Assembly (NCBI RefSeq): GCF_011044255.1
Contig: NZ_CP049107.1
Location: 3,717,001-3,781,000, forward strand
DNA length: 64,000 nucleotides
Source: Rhizorhabdus phycosphaerae
GTDB lineage: Bacteria > Pseudomonadota > Alphaproteobacteria > Sphingomonadales > Sphingomonadaceae
Direction: 5' to 3'
Below the pieces are notes generated by a model that was not told where the DNA came from, searched no databases, and worked only from the letters and a program-made list of their open reading frames with translations. Each line of letters begins with the position of its first letter. Position 1 is the first letter of the stretch. This document shows positions 7,412 to 15,139 of this stretch, piece after piece. The translations under genes and the position numbers were made by a program.

Positions 7412-9901
7412 TCACAACTGCGCCAGGATCGTCCGATCCGTAATCTTGCTCTCGTCGACCAGCAGGAAGGCCTTGCTGAGGATGATGGACACGAGGCTGT
7501 CGCCGGTGAAGGGGAGTTTGATCGTCTCGCTGTGCTTCCCCGGACGGCCCGGAACGATGCAGAGATAGCGTTTGCTCGGCAGGATCTGGATGTTGGCCGA
7601 TCCGAAGTGGACCGCGTAGCTGTGCCGCTGTCCCTGCACGATCAGAGCCTTGTCGGTCACCTCCAGCCGGTCGGCGATCGCCAGCTTCGGCACGATGGCG
7701 GCGATCAGCGTCCGTCGGGTCTCGGCGCTCTGACCGAGCTCGCCAAAGGCCCAGCTGCGCCAATAGTCGCCGAACCGGCCATCCGGTCCGCCGTCGGTCC
7801 AGGCCGGATCATTGGCCACGCTGGTGACGGAGACGAACAGGTCGACATCGCGCAGCATCTCCGAAAAGATGATCGGCGGCACCGTCTCCAGCGAAACCGC
7901 CCGGCCTTCATTGTCGAGGAAACGGATCCGGTCGGTCGTGAGATGCAGCGGCACATAGGCCGCGCTCCTCTGCCCGTCGTGAACGGGGTCGACATAATAT
8001 TCGATATGAATCCGATGATGCGGCACGGGGCGGGTGGGGATGCTGTCGCTGTCCCAGCCGCCAAGAAAATCGAACGACCACCCGCGGGCGTGGCACAGCG
8101 CGCGGAACTGATGCTGGCGCAATATATGCGCCGCGAAGCGGTTGGAATAGGTGTCGGTGCTGCGCTCGGCATCGGTCAGGACGTAGATTTCGCGATGCGC
8201 CTGCTTGATCGGCTGCGTCAGGTCGAGCGCGACGATGCGATCGCGCCAGGCCAGCACGTCTTCGGGATCGCTGTCGAGCGGGTGCCAGAGCCGCACCGTC
8301 CCGGCTGCAGGGATCGGAGTGACGCCACTGAGCGTCAGCAGGCAATCGCCTTGCGGCATGGCGTCGAACGCGCCATCCGGCCCTTCGAAACGCCAGATCA
8401 GTGCATGCGCCACCTGTCGCCGCAGCGGGTGATCGAGAAAGATCCGGCGCCACGTCGAGGCATCCCAGTGCCGATCCTCCAGCCAGGACTGTTCCAGCCG
8501 CAATGCCTGGGCGGCGCGGGCCGCTTCGATGTCCTTCGCGGCCTGCCGGATCGATGTCAGTTCTGCCTTATGGTCGCGCTGGACGGCAGCGGGCACTGTT
8601 TTCAGGGAGCGCTTGTCCTCGGTCTGCCAGCGGATCTCGACGTCTGCTGCGTCGACGACGATGCTCGCTGTGAACTCGCCCAGCCTGTGGGTCGACATTC
8701 CATCGCGCGCCAGCCCGAACGTAGGCAGCGCGCCCTCTTCGAGATCGGCCAGGCTGCGACCGAGCCGTCCGGCCATGGTCGTAAGGAGTTCGTCGAGCAG
8801 CTTGCTAGTCGAAGGGAGCTTGAGCCGGGTCCGCAGGCGAAACAGTTCGGCCGCCGCTGCGTCGACGTCCGCGCTTGCCGATAGCGCCCAGAGCGCCGCA
8901 TTGCCGAGCTTGACCGAACGTGCACCGACGTCTGGGACCTTGCGGAAGCAACGCTCGGCAAAGCGCCCTACGGCGCCGGTGAGACCGGGCTGGACCCATG
9001 CCGAGGCCAGCCAGACAAGTCCCTTGAGGATATCGAGGCTGAGGTCGACTTTGGCTGGATCGGGGGTTGTGGCTTCCATCCATGCGACCAGCTGCGCGGC
9101 GACCACGGCTTCGCCGATGGCGTCGACCAGTTGCTGTCCCCCCGCCACCCATTTCGAGGCGGGCCTGCTCTTGTCGCCCGCGCCGGCGGCATAAGCGAGC
9201 AGCGCCCGCCATGCGTCGCGATCGGTCGCGTCGAGCGTCGCAAGCCAGGGCGCGAGCGATTGTGCGAAGGGACCTGGCGGAAGTGCGCGCCGATTGCCCA
9301 GATCGGGCTCGAGCAGCGCCTTCACGCGCGCGAGGAGCTTCTTGTCGAATTCGCCGCTGGGCTGGTTGGCGAGGAGGGGCGTCAGCCGCCGCCGGAGCTT
9401 TTCGAGCGCGCCTCGCAGGGCGCCCTCGGGGGCTTGTCCGTCCAGCAACCGCTCTGCCGCACCGATCATGGAGAGTCCGGCCATGCCATATTGAAGATGG
9501 GGTTGCTCGGCCCAGGCCCTGATCGGACCGGCGAGCTGATCGCCGGTGAAGGGCAGCTTCTTCCGGAAGAGCTGCGACGCGATCGTTCTTCGCGTTTCCT
9601 CGATTGTTCCGCCGTCGAGGCCGCTATGGCGTTTGTGTATGACGGCGTTCAGCGCAACGGCGACCTGCATGGCCTCGGGGCCATTCTTCAGCCGCTCCCA
9701 AGGCCCGATGCCGCCGAGCCTTACCGCCCCGCCCCTGTAGCGCTGATCCCTGGCCACCTCAGCACAGATCGCCGTGATCACGCGGTGCACTTCGGGCGCT
9801 GAGGGGGGGATCGGCCCCGACGCGTGCTCTGCGATATTAGTGTCCGTTGCTCTTTCGCGGATTTTGAACAGCTCCGCAATGCGACCGATCAGTCCGGTCA
9901 T
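7412..9901 (-). CDS. DUF4132-domain protein (MolR/YehI-like)
   Basis: An 829-residue cytosolic protein. The N-terminal half (about 1-440) is alpha-helical and repeat-like, with no recognised catalytic motif. The DUF4132 core spans roughly 490-620: ALIWRFEGPDGAF at 500, RLWHPLDSD, IKQAHREIYVLTDAE, TYSNRFAAHILRQHQFRALC, then GW. A conserved C-terminal block follows at about 760-829 (AVHFGSANIQI, YLCIVPGR, LPFTGDS, SIILSKAFLL). DUF4132 occurs in E. coli MolR/YehI and in many soil bacteria, and its biochemical role is not established. The start codon overlaps the stop of the upstream Gly-Gly-tailed protein by 4 bases (ATGA), so the two are made together. There is no WGR domain in this copy. Confidence 0.8.
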   Translation of the reverse strand: MTGLIGRIAELFKIRERATDTNIAEHASGPIPPSAPEVHRVITAICAEVARDQRYRGGAVRLGGIGPWERLKNGPEAMQVAVALNAVIHKRHSGLDGGTIEETRRTIASQLFRKKLPFTGDQLAGPIRAWAEQPHLQYGMAGLSMIGAAERLLDGQAPEGALRGALEKLRRRLTPLLANQPSGEFDKKLLARVKALLEPDLGNRRALPPGPFAQSLAPWLATLDATDRDAWRALLAYAAGAGDKSRPASKWVAGGQQLVDAIGEAVVAAQLVAWMEATTPDPAKVDLSLDILKGLVWLASAWVQPGLTGAVGRFAERCFRKVPDVGARSVKLGNAALWALSASADVDAAAAELFRLRTRLKLPSTSKLLDELLTTMAGRLGRSLADLEEGALPTFGLARDGMSTHRLGEFTASIVVDAADVEIRWQTEDKRSLKTVPAAVQRDHKAELTSIRQAAKDIEAARAAQALRLEQSWLEDRHWDASTWRRIFLDHPLRRQVAHALIWRFEGPDGAFDAMPQGDCLLTLSGVTPIPAAGTVRLWHPLDSDPEDVLAWRDRIVALDLTQPIKQAHREIYVLTDAERSTDTYSNRFAAHILRQHQFRALCHARGWSFDFLGGWDSDSIPTRPVPHHRIHIEYYVDPVHDGQRSAAYVPLHLTTDRIRFLDNEGRAVSLETVPPIIFSEMLRDVDLFVSVTSVANDPAWTDGGPDGRFGDYWRSWAFGELGQSAETRRTLIAAIVPKLAIADRLEVTDKALIVQGQRHSYAVHFGSANIQILPSKRYLCIVPGRPGKHSETIKLPFTGDSLVSIILSKAFLLVDESKITDRTILAQL

Positions 9902-10335
9902 CCGCCGATCAGCGGGGTCAGATAAAGGAACACCGCCTCGCTCTCCGGCGTGACGACGATCGCCTCGTCGAGGTCGCAGACCTGGCGCTCGTCGACCAGC
10001 AGGACGAACTGGTTTCGTCCGAACGCATCGATCGCGCGCTTATATTCGATCGCCTCATCGAAGCGGTGGGCACGGAAGGAGCCGGCGTGAAAGGAGGCAA
10101 GCCCGCCTTCGGGCGTGTCGTCGCGCAGCGGGATCAGGAAGGATCGCGCGCGTGCATGATCGGCGGCGACCTTGATGCGCTTGCGATTGGCGACGCTTAC
10201 CTCGTCGGCCACGCGCCTGCGGATCAGTTCGCGCGCGGTAATGCGCTCCGTCGCGAGGCGCAGCTCGAGCGCGGGCCTGCGCTCCCCCGTTGCGGCGCCG
10301 AAGCACTCGTCGACGATCTTCAAAACTGGCGGCAT
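9898..10335 (-). CDS. Putative ubiquitin-like (beta-grasp) protein with C-terminal Gly-Gly, coupled to DUF4132
   Basis: A 145-residue protein ending VFLYLTPLIGG. The last 40 residues follow the MoaD/ThiS/ubiquitin-like pattern: hydrophobic strand (QFVLLVDER), turn with LDEAIVV, acidic ESEAV, strand and exposed di-glycine. The N-terminus fits the first hairpin and helix of a beta-grasp fold (LELRLATERITARELIRRRV), with an insertion of about 60 residues in between. MoaD and ThiS use such tails for adenylation by an E1-like enzyme and sulfur transfer; ubiquitin uses them for conjugation. No E1-like, JAB or E2-like gene is next to it. The ATG at 10335 was chosen because CGGGAG lies 8 bases upstream; the GTG at 10341 is too close to it. 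I judge the fold likely and the conjugation chemistry unproven. Confidence 0.7.
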   Translation of the reverse strand: MPPVLKIVDECFGAATGERRPALELRLATERITARELIRRRVADEVSVANRKRIKVAADHARARSFLIPLRDDTPEGGLASFHAGSFRAHRFDEAIEYKRAIDAFGRNQFVLLVDERQVCDLDEAIVVTPESEAVFLYLTPLIGG

Positions 10336-10449
10336 GGGCACGCTCCCGCTTGGTCCGCGAATAGTGTTACGGGAGCGGCGTAGGGTCCAGCGCGAATTGG
10401 TCAGGAGCAGGGCGCGTTCGGCATTGCAAATTCGAACGAGCCTATCCGC

Positions 10450-11439
10450 TCATGCCACCGCATCGAGCTCGGTTCGACTCGCGAAGCGGGTCCGGTAGTC
10501 GCCCGGCGAGAGGCCGACGACGCGGGCGAAGACGCGGCGGAAGGCGGCGGGGTCTTCATAGCCGACGCTCCACGCGATCTGGTCGACCGGTCGGCGGGTG
10601 AATTCCAGCAGCTCGCGCGCCTTGCCCACGCGCAGGTGCTGGACATATTCTATGGGCTTCATCCCCGTTGCGCTCTTGAACCGGCGCAGGAAGGTGCGTT
10701 CTTCCAGCCCCGCCTGCCGCATCATATCGGGCACGCTGACGAGCCGTCCCGCGCGCGACTGAAGCCAATGCTGCACCTTGAGGATTGCCTCGTCGCCATG
10801 CGTCAGCTGCGGCGAGAATACCGAATAGTTGCGTTGCTCGCGTCCGCCGGGATTGATGAGCATGAACTTGGCGGTCTCGAGCATGATCGATGGGCCGAGC
10901 AGCCGATCGACCAGGCGAAGGCCGAGGTCGGTCCACGCCATCAGCCCGCCCGCCGTGATCAGATCGCCATCGTCGATCACGATGCGACCCGGCTCGACGC
11001 GGATGTCGGGAAAGCGGCCCTGCATTTCCTGGGCGAAGAACCAGTGGGTCGTCGCCTCTCGCCCGGCGAGCAGCCCGGTGGCGGCGAGGATGAAGGCGCC
11101 TCCGCACGTCGAGGCGAGCACCGTTCCCCGGGCGTGGCGGTCGAGCAGCCAGCGGGCATAGGGCGCGGCTTCGTCCGCATCGGCGAGCGGGCCGAGCCGG
11201 CCGGGAACGATCAGGACATCGGGGTCGCCCGACATTCCCGGAGCGCTGTCATGCGCTCGCGTGAAGGTGCCGTCATCGCCCATGTGCCAATGGCTCGTCC
11301 GCAAGGGCGCGCGCGCCTGGGCCCGGGCATAAAAGGACGCGACCTCGAACATGTCTGTGATGCCGTGGACCATTGCCATCTGGCACCCCGGATAAAGCAC
11401 GAGGCCGATTTCGGGCCCGGTGCTGGCGTCACCATGCAT
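10450..11439 (-). CDS. GlxA-family AraC regulator with DJ-1/PfpI domain
   Basis: A 329-residue regulator. The N-terminal DJ-1/PfpI-like amidotransferase-fold domain (about 10-190) carries the Cys-containing elbow [15 protein letters not shown]. The C-terminal AraC domain has two helix-turn-helix motifs (about 220-320: [20 protein letters not shown] and [17 protein letters not shown]). The start was set at MHGDAS, preceded by GGAAAG. It is divergent from the hydrolase-SDR-membrane protein operon across 160 bp that contain a 9-bp inverted repeat, and probably controls that operon. GlxA-type regulators commonly sense small metabolites through the DJ-1-like domain. Confidence 0.9.
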   Translation of the reverse strand: MHGDASTGPEIGLVLYPGCQMAMVHGITDMFEVASFYARAQARAPLRTSHWHMGDDGTFTRAHDSAPGMSGDPDVLIVPGRLGPLADADEAAPYARWLLDRHARGTVLASTCGGAFILAATGLLAGREATTHWFFAQEMQGRFPDIRVEPGRIVIDDGDLITAGGLMAWTDLGLRLVDRLLGPSIMLETAKFMLINPGGREQRNYSVFSPQLTHGDEAILKVQHWLQSRAGRLVSVPDMMRQAGLEERTFLRRFKSATGMKPIEYVQHLRVGKARELLEFTRRPVDQIAWSVGYEDPAAFRRVFARVVGLSPGDYRTRFASRTELDAVA

Positions 11440-11493
11440 TGGCGCTTTCCTTTCCCCGGGATCAGCCTTCCGTAGCGTCGCTTTGTCGGTTTC

Positions 11494-11522
11494 GGCTCGG
11501 CATTTGACGGAACTGCCGAGCC
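11494..11522. promoter_or_regulatory. 9-bp inverted repeat between glxA-type regulator and hydrolase
   Basis: GGCTCGGCA at 11494-11502 and TGCCGAGCC at 11514-11522 form perfect arms around the 11-bp spacer TTTGACGGAAC. The element is 54 bp upstream of the GlxA-type gene start and 77 bp upstream of the hydrolase start. The spacer fits about one helical turn, so an operator for a dimeric regulator is plausible. A transcript hairpin is the alternative. Confidence 0.5.
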
Positions 11523-11599
11523 CGTCCGCCGACGAGCAAGCGTACATCCTTTCCCATCAGGCCGAAAGACGGCCTCTCGAAGCGAAGGGAGTTACCACC

Positions 11600-12427
11600 A
11601 TGAGCACGATCACCACCCGCGATGGCACCCGTATCTTCTACAAGGACTGGGGTGACAAGGCCGCTCAGCCCATGATCTTTGCGCATGGCTGGCCGCTCAG
11701 CGCCGACGCATGGGATGCGCAGATGGTTTTCTTTGCGGAACAGGGCTTTCGCACCATCGCCCATGATCGCCGCAGCCATGGTCGGTCGGATCAGCCCTGG
11801 GCCAACAACACGATGGACCAATATGCCGACGATCTTGCAGAGCTGATCGAACAGCTCGACCTCACCAATGTCATCCTGGTCGGTCATTCGACGGGTGGCG
11901 GCGAAGTCACGCGCTATATTGGCCGGCATGGCACGGCGCGCGTCGCCAAGGTCGCGTTGCTGAGCGCGGTCACACCGCTGATGCTGAAGACCGAGGCAAA
12001 CCCCGGCGGGCTTCCGATCGACGCGTTCGACGACATCCGTCGCGGCACCCGCGCCGATCGCAGCCAGTTCTTCTACGATCTGACGGTCCCCTTCTATGGG
12101 TACAACCGGCCCGGCGCGACCGAGTCCGAAGGTGTTCGCCGGGAGTTCTGGCGCCAGGGCATGATGGGGGGCCTCAAGGGGCAGCTCGACTCGATCCGGG
12201 CCTTCTCCGAAAGCGCCTTCCACGCCGATCTTGCCCGCTTCGATGTGCCCACGCTCGTCCTGCACGGGGATGACGACCAGATCGTGCCTTTCGCCAATTC
12301 GGCGCCGGAAACGGTGAAGCTGGTCGAGGGGGCTGTGCTCAAGGTCTACGAGGGCTCCGGCCATGGCCTCGCCCAGATAGAGAGCGAGCGCGTCAACGCC
12401 GACCTTCTCGAATTCTTCCAAGCCTGA
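11600..12427 (+). CDS. Alpha/beta hydrolase, non-haem haloperoxidase type
   Basis: A 275-residue alpha/beta hydrolase of the chloroperoxidase/arylesterase group. The catalytic triad is intact: Ser97 in VGHSTGG, the acid in [12 protein letters not shown] (Asp226) and His255 in GSGHGL; the oxyanion stretch [12 protein letters not shown] is also typical. Such proteins are esterases in vivo, and perhydrolysis accounts for the peroxidase name. The start at MSTITTRDG is preceded by GAAGGGAG. It is the first gene of an operon with an SDR and a membrane protein, divergent from the GlxA-type regulator. Confidence 0.9.
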   Translation: MSTITTRDGTRIFYKDWGDKAAQPMIFAHGWPLSADAWDAQMVFFAEQGFRTIAHDRRSHGRSDQPWANNTMDQYADDLAELIEQLDLTNVILVGHSTGGGEVTRYIGRHGTARVAKVALLSAVTPLMLKTEANPGGLPIDAFDDIRRGTRADRSQFFYDLTVPFYGYNRPGATESEGVRREFWRQGMMGGLKGQLDSIRAFSESAFHADLARFDVPTLVLHGDDDQIVPFANSAPETVKLVEGAVLKVYEGSGHGLAQIESERVNADLLEFFQA

Positions 12428-12493
12428 CGTGCCGAATTGCCGGTCATCGTGCCGGCCCGGCCGCCCTCTCACGCTGCCTCAAGGAGCATGACG

Positions 12494-13285
12494 ATGACCA
12501 AGCAGACCTTCCTCATCACCGGTGCCTCGGACGGCATCGGCGCCATCTATGCCGACCGCCTCGCGCGGCGTGGGCACGATCTCATCCTTGTCGCGCGCCG
12601 CGCCGACCGGTTGATCGAACTGGCTCGCAGGCTGGAGGCCGAGACCGGAGTCCGGGTCGAGCCGCTTGCCGCGGATCTCGCTGATCCGGCCGATCTCCTG
12701 CGCATCGAGGAGCGCCTGCGCGACGACGCAGCGATCACTGGCCTCATCAACAATGCCGGGATGGCCAATGAAGGCACGATCGTCGATGCAAAGGCCGACT
12801 ACCTCTCGACGATGATCGATCTGAATGTGCGGGCCGTGACCCGGCTCTCCGCAGCGATCGCGCCCCGACTGGCGGCGGCGGGCATGGGAACGATCATCAA
12901 TATGACGTCGGTTACCGCGCTGATGCCCGAGGCCTTTACATCGGTCTATCCGGCAACCAAAGCGTTCGTCCTGACCTTCACCGAGGCGCTGCGCGCCGAG
13001 CTGGCGCCGCAGGGTGTACGGGTCCAGGCGGTCCTGCCGGGCGTGACCCGTACACAGATCTGGAGCGAGGAAGCCATGGCAGGCCTGCCGGCCTCAATGG
13101 TGATGGAAGCCGACGACATGGTCGATGCCGCGCTCGCAGGGCTCGACATGGACGAGGGCGTTACCATTCCTTCGCTGCCCGACAGCGAGGCCTATCGAGC
13201 CTACATCACCGCGCGCGACGCGCTGCATCCCGAGCTTTCCCTGTCCACGCCGGCCGCCCGCTACGGCGTGCCCGCCCGCGCATAA
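12494..13285 (+). CDS. Short-chain dehydrogenase/reductase
   Basis: A 263-residue classical SDR. The cofactor motif is TGASDGIG at residues 9-16, followed by NNAG, the catalytic Ser in NMTSVTAL and the Tyr-Lys pair in SVYPATKAF. The basic residues after the second strand (VARRADR) suggest NADP(H). The frame has two close ATGs; the second (12494) has AAGGAG at proper spacing. It lies 66 bases after the hydrolase gene and 12 bases before the membrane-protein gene, in one operon. The substrate is unknown. Confidence 0.88.
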   Translation: MTKQTFLITGASDGIGAIYADRLARRGHDLILVARRADRLIELARRLEAETGVRVEPLAADLADPADLLRIEERLRDDAAITGLINNAGMANEGTIVDAKADYLSTMIDLNVRAVTRLSAAIAPRLAAAGMGTIINMTSVTALMPEAFTSVYPATKAFVLTFTEALRAELAPQGVRVQAVLPGVTRTQIWSEEAMAGLPASMVMEADDMVDAALAGLDMDEGVTIPSLPDSEAYRAYITARDALHPELSLSTPAARYGVPARA

Positions 13286-13297
13286 GGGAGACCTGCC

Positions 13298-13789
13298 ATG
13301 ATGTTCGGCCTCTCACTCGCTCAGTTCATCATTCTGCACGTGGCGATCAGCCTGATCGGGATCGGCACCGGGCTATGGGCGATGATCGCCTATGCCCGGG
13401 GCAGGGGCTTCCTCCCGGTCAGCGGCGGCTTTTTTCTGGTAACCACGGCAGCCACCACGATCACCGGCTTCCTCTTTCCATTTGCCGGCCTGACCCCGGC
13501 CGTCATCACGGGGCTGGTCTCGACCCTGGTGCTGGCAGTGGCGTTCGCCGCCCGCTACGTCGCGACGGGAAGCGGCCGCGCCGAGACTGCCTATGCGGTC
13601 AGCGCGACGGCGGCGCTCTATCTCAACATCTTCGTTCTCGTGGTGCAGATGTTCCAGAAGATCCCGGCCCTCAACGCGCTTGCGCCCACCGGCACCGAGC
13701 CGCCGTTCCTGGTCGCTCAACTGCTGGTGCTGGCGGCGCATGGGGTTCTGGGTTTCGTTGCATGGCGCCGGGTGAGGCGCGTCGATTGA
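13298..13789 (+). CDS. Small integral membrane protein of unknown function
   Basis: A 163-residue hydrophobic protein with about five predicted membrane helices (near residues 8-32, 40-62, 66-88, 100-122 and 138-157) and a basic C-terminus (RRVRRVD). No family was recognised. It closes the operon started by the haloperoxidase-type hydrolase and has GGGAGA ahead of its start. It ends 4 bases before the stop of the convergent TetR gene. Confidence 0.8.
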   Translation: MMFGLSLAQFIILHVAISLIGIGTGLWAMIAYARGRGFLPVSGGFFLVTTAATTITGFLFPFAGLTPAVITGLVSTLVLAVAFAARYVATGSGRAETAYAVSATAALYLNIFVLVVQMFQKIPALNALAPTGTEPPFLVAQLLVLAAHGVLGFVAWRRVRRVD

Positions 13790-13793
13790 GTGC

Positions 13794-14459
13794 TTATGCT
13801 GAGGCCGTTCCCTGCCCATCTTCCACCGGCGCCAGCCGGCGGAGCATGGTGCGGGCGAGGGTGAGGGCGCGCTCGCGCGTCAGGCGTTCCTGCGACAGGC
13901 TGTAGTCGAGCCACAGCCCGTCCATCGTCGCGGAGATCAGCGTCGCCATGTCGCGGGGCGGGACCGGCCCCTGCGGCAGGCGGGCGACGGCGCGGTCGAG
14001 GAGGGTCTGGAGACGTTCGTTATAGTGGCGGCTGACCTCGGCGAAGTCGGCATTGCTGCGGACCAGCGTCCAAAAGGCGATCCAGGCGCCCAATATGTCG
14101 GGGTTCGACCATTCCTCGCTGAAATGCACCTCGAACAGCCGGTCGATCGTCGTCCAGGGGTCGGGGTGTTCGGCCTCCACCTCCTCGGCGAAGCGGCCGA
14201 TGAAATTGTCGCACAGCTCCTGATAGGTCTCGAGCAGCAGGTTCTCGGGATTGCTGAAATAATGGCGGAGCAGGCCGTGCGAGACGCCGGCCTGGCGGCA
14301 GATTTCCCGCCCTGTGGCGCCACGCGGTCCGAGGGTTGCGAGGCAGCGGATCGTGACGGCGAGCAGGTCCTGGCGGCGGATGTCGGGAGCCTGGCGCGCG
14401 CGGCGGGCCGGTCCCTTCGCTGCGGTCGCCCCAGCGGTCTTTGCGTCCGAAGCTTTCAT
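13794..14459 (-). CDS. TetR-family transcriptional regulator (BetI-like)
   Basis: A 221-residue TetR regulator. After a disordered, basic, Ala-rich leader of about 25 residues, the helix-turn-helix covers about 28-75 (GATGREICRQAGVSHGLLRH, then YF). The remaining effector domain resembles the BetI C-terminal type (FAEVSRHYNERL, DGLWLDYSL). No betaine genes are nearby. Its neighbours give no clear target: an Lrp gene lies 62 bp upstream on the same strand and the membrane-protein gene converges. It is the only TetR gene in the window and so a candidate for the 8-4-8 operator at 5526-5545, but nothing links them directly. Confidence 0.9.
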   Translation of the reverse strand: MKASDAKTAGATAAKGPARRARQAPDIRRQDLLAVTIRCLATLGPRGATGREICRQAGVSHGLLRHYFSNPENLLLETYQELCDNFIGRFAEEVEAEHPDPWTTIDRLFEVHFSEEWSNPDILGAWIAFWTLVRSNADFAEVSRHYNERLQTLLDRAVARLPQGPVPPRDMATLISATMDGLWLDYSLSQERLTRERALTLARTMLRRLAPVEDGQGTASA

Positions 14460-14521
14460 CTACCTCTTCTCTAGGAGCCTCCGACCCAAAGCGGAAGGGG
14501 AGGCCCCGGCCCCATATATGC

Positions 14522-15004
14522 CTAGCGCACCGCCCCCTTGATGAGCGGAGCGGGGCGGTTGATGAAGGATTTGAGCGCGAAGCTGCTCTGGATATGCGCG
14601 ACGCCGGGGATGTTGGTCAGCACGTCCAGGAAGTCGCGATAATGGTCGAGGTCGCGCACCACGCAGCGCAGCAGATAGTCCGACCCGCCCGACATCAGGA
14701 AGCCGCTCATCACCTCCGCCAGCGAGGCGACCTCGGCCTCGAAGGCGTCGAGCGAGGCGCGCACCTGCTTTTCCAGCGTGATCGATACGAACACGCTCAT
14801 CGCCCCGGCCAGCTGCTTTTCGTCGAGCCGCGCGAAATAGCCGGTGATGTAGCCGGCCTCTTCCAGCTGCCGGACGCGCCGGATCGTCGGCGTCAGCGAC
14901 AGACCGATATCGTCGGCCAGGTCACGCCAGGTGATCCGGCCGTCCTGGCTTAGCGTCTGCAGGATTCGAATGTCATAGCCGTCGAGGTCCGCCATCGCGG
15001 TCAT
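14522..15004 (-). CDS. Lrp/AsnC-family transcriptional regulator
   Basis: A 160-residue Lrp/AsnC regulator. The N-terminal helix-turn-helix is at about residues 6-60 (LQTLSQDGRITWRDLADDIG, SLTPTIRRVRQLEEAGYI), followed by the RAM ligand-binding/oligomerisation domain (residues 75-150). It diverges from the indolepyruvate oxidoreductase gene across 135 bp. Lrp-type regulators paired with amino-acid catabolic genes typically respond to the amino acid itself, here probably an aromatic or branched-chain one. Confidence 0.92.
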   Translation of the reverse strand: MTAMADLDGYDIRILQTLSQDGRITWRDLADDIGLSLTPTIRRVRQLEEAGYITGYFARLDEKQLAGAMSVFVSITLEKQVRASLDAFEAEVASLAEVMSGFLMSGGSDYLLRCVVRDLDHYRDFLDVLTNIPGVAHIQSSFALKSFINRPAPLIKGAVR

Positions 15005-15018
15005 CTCCTCATGATTTA

Positions 15019-15039
15019 GAGGATATCACCATATATCTC
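15019..15039. promoter_or_regulatory. Imperfect AT-rich inverted repeat between lrp and indolepyruvate oxidoreductase
   Basis: GAGGATATCACCATATATCTC is a gapped inverted repeat in the only AT-rich part of this divergent region, 14 bp from the Lrp start. Lrp-type operators are degenerate AT-rich dyads, so this is the best candidate site. The symmetry is imperfect and the call rests mainly on position. Confidence 0.3.
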
Positions 15040-15139
15040 ATCGATCGTGGTTCAAGATACCAAGATGGGCCGATATAGCGGAAAATTTGGAAACCCTTCC
15101 CAAGGGCCTTCAGCTATCTTCGCGGGCAGGAGACCCGCG

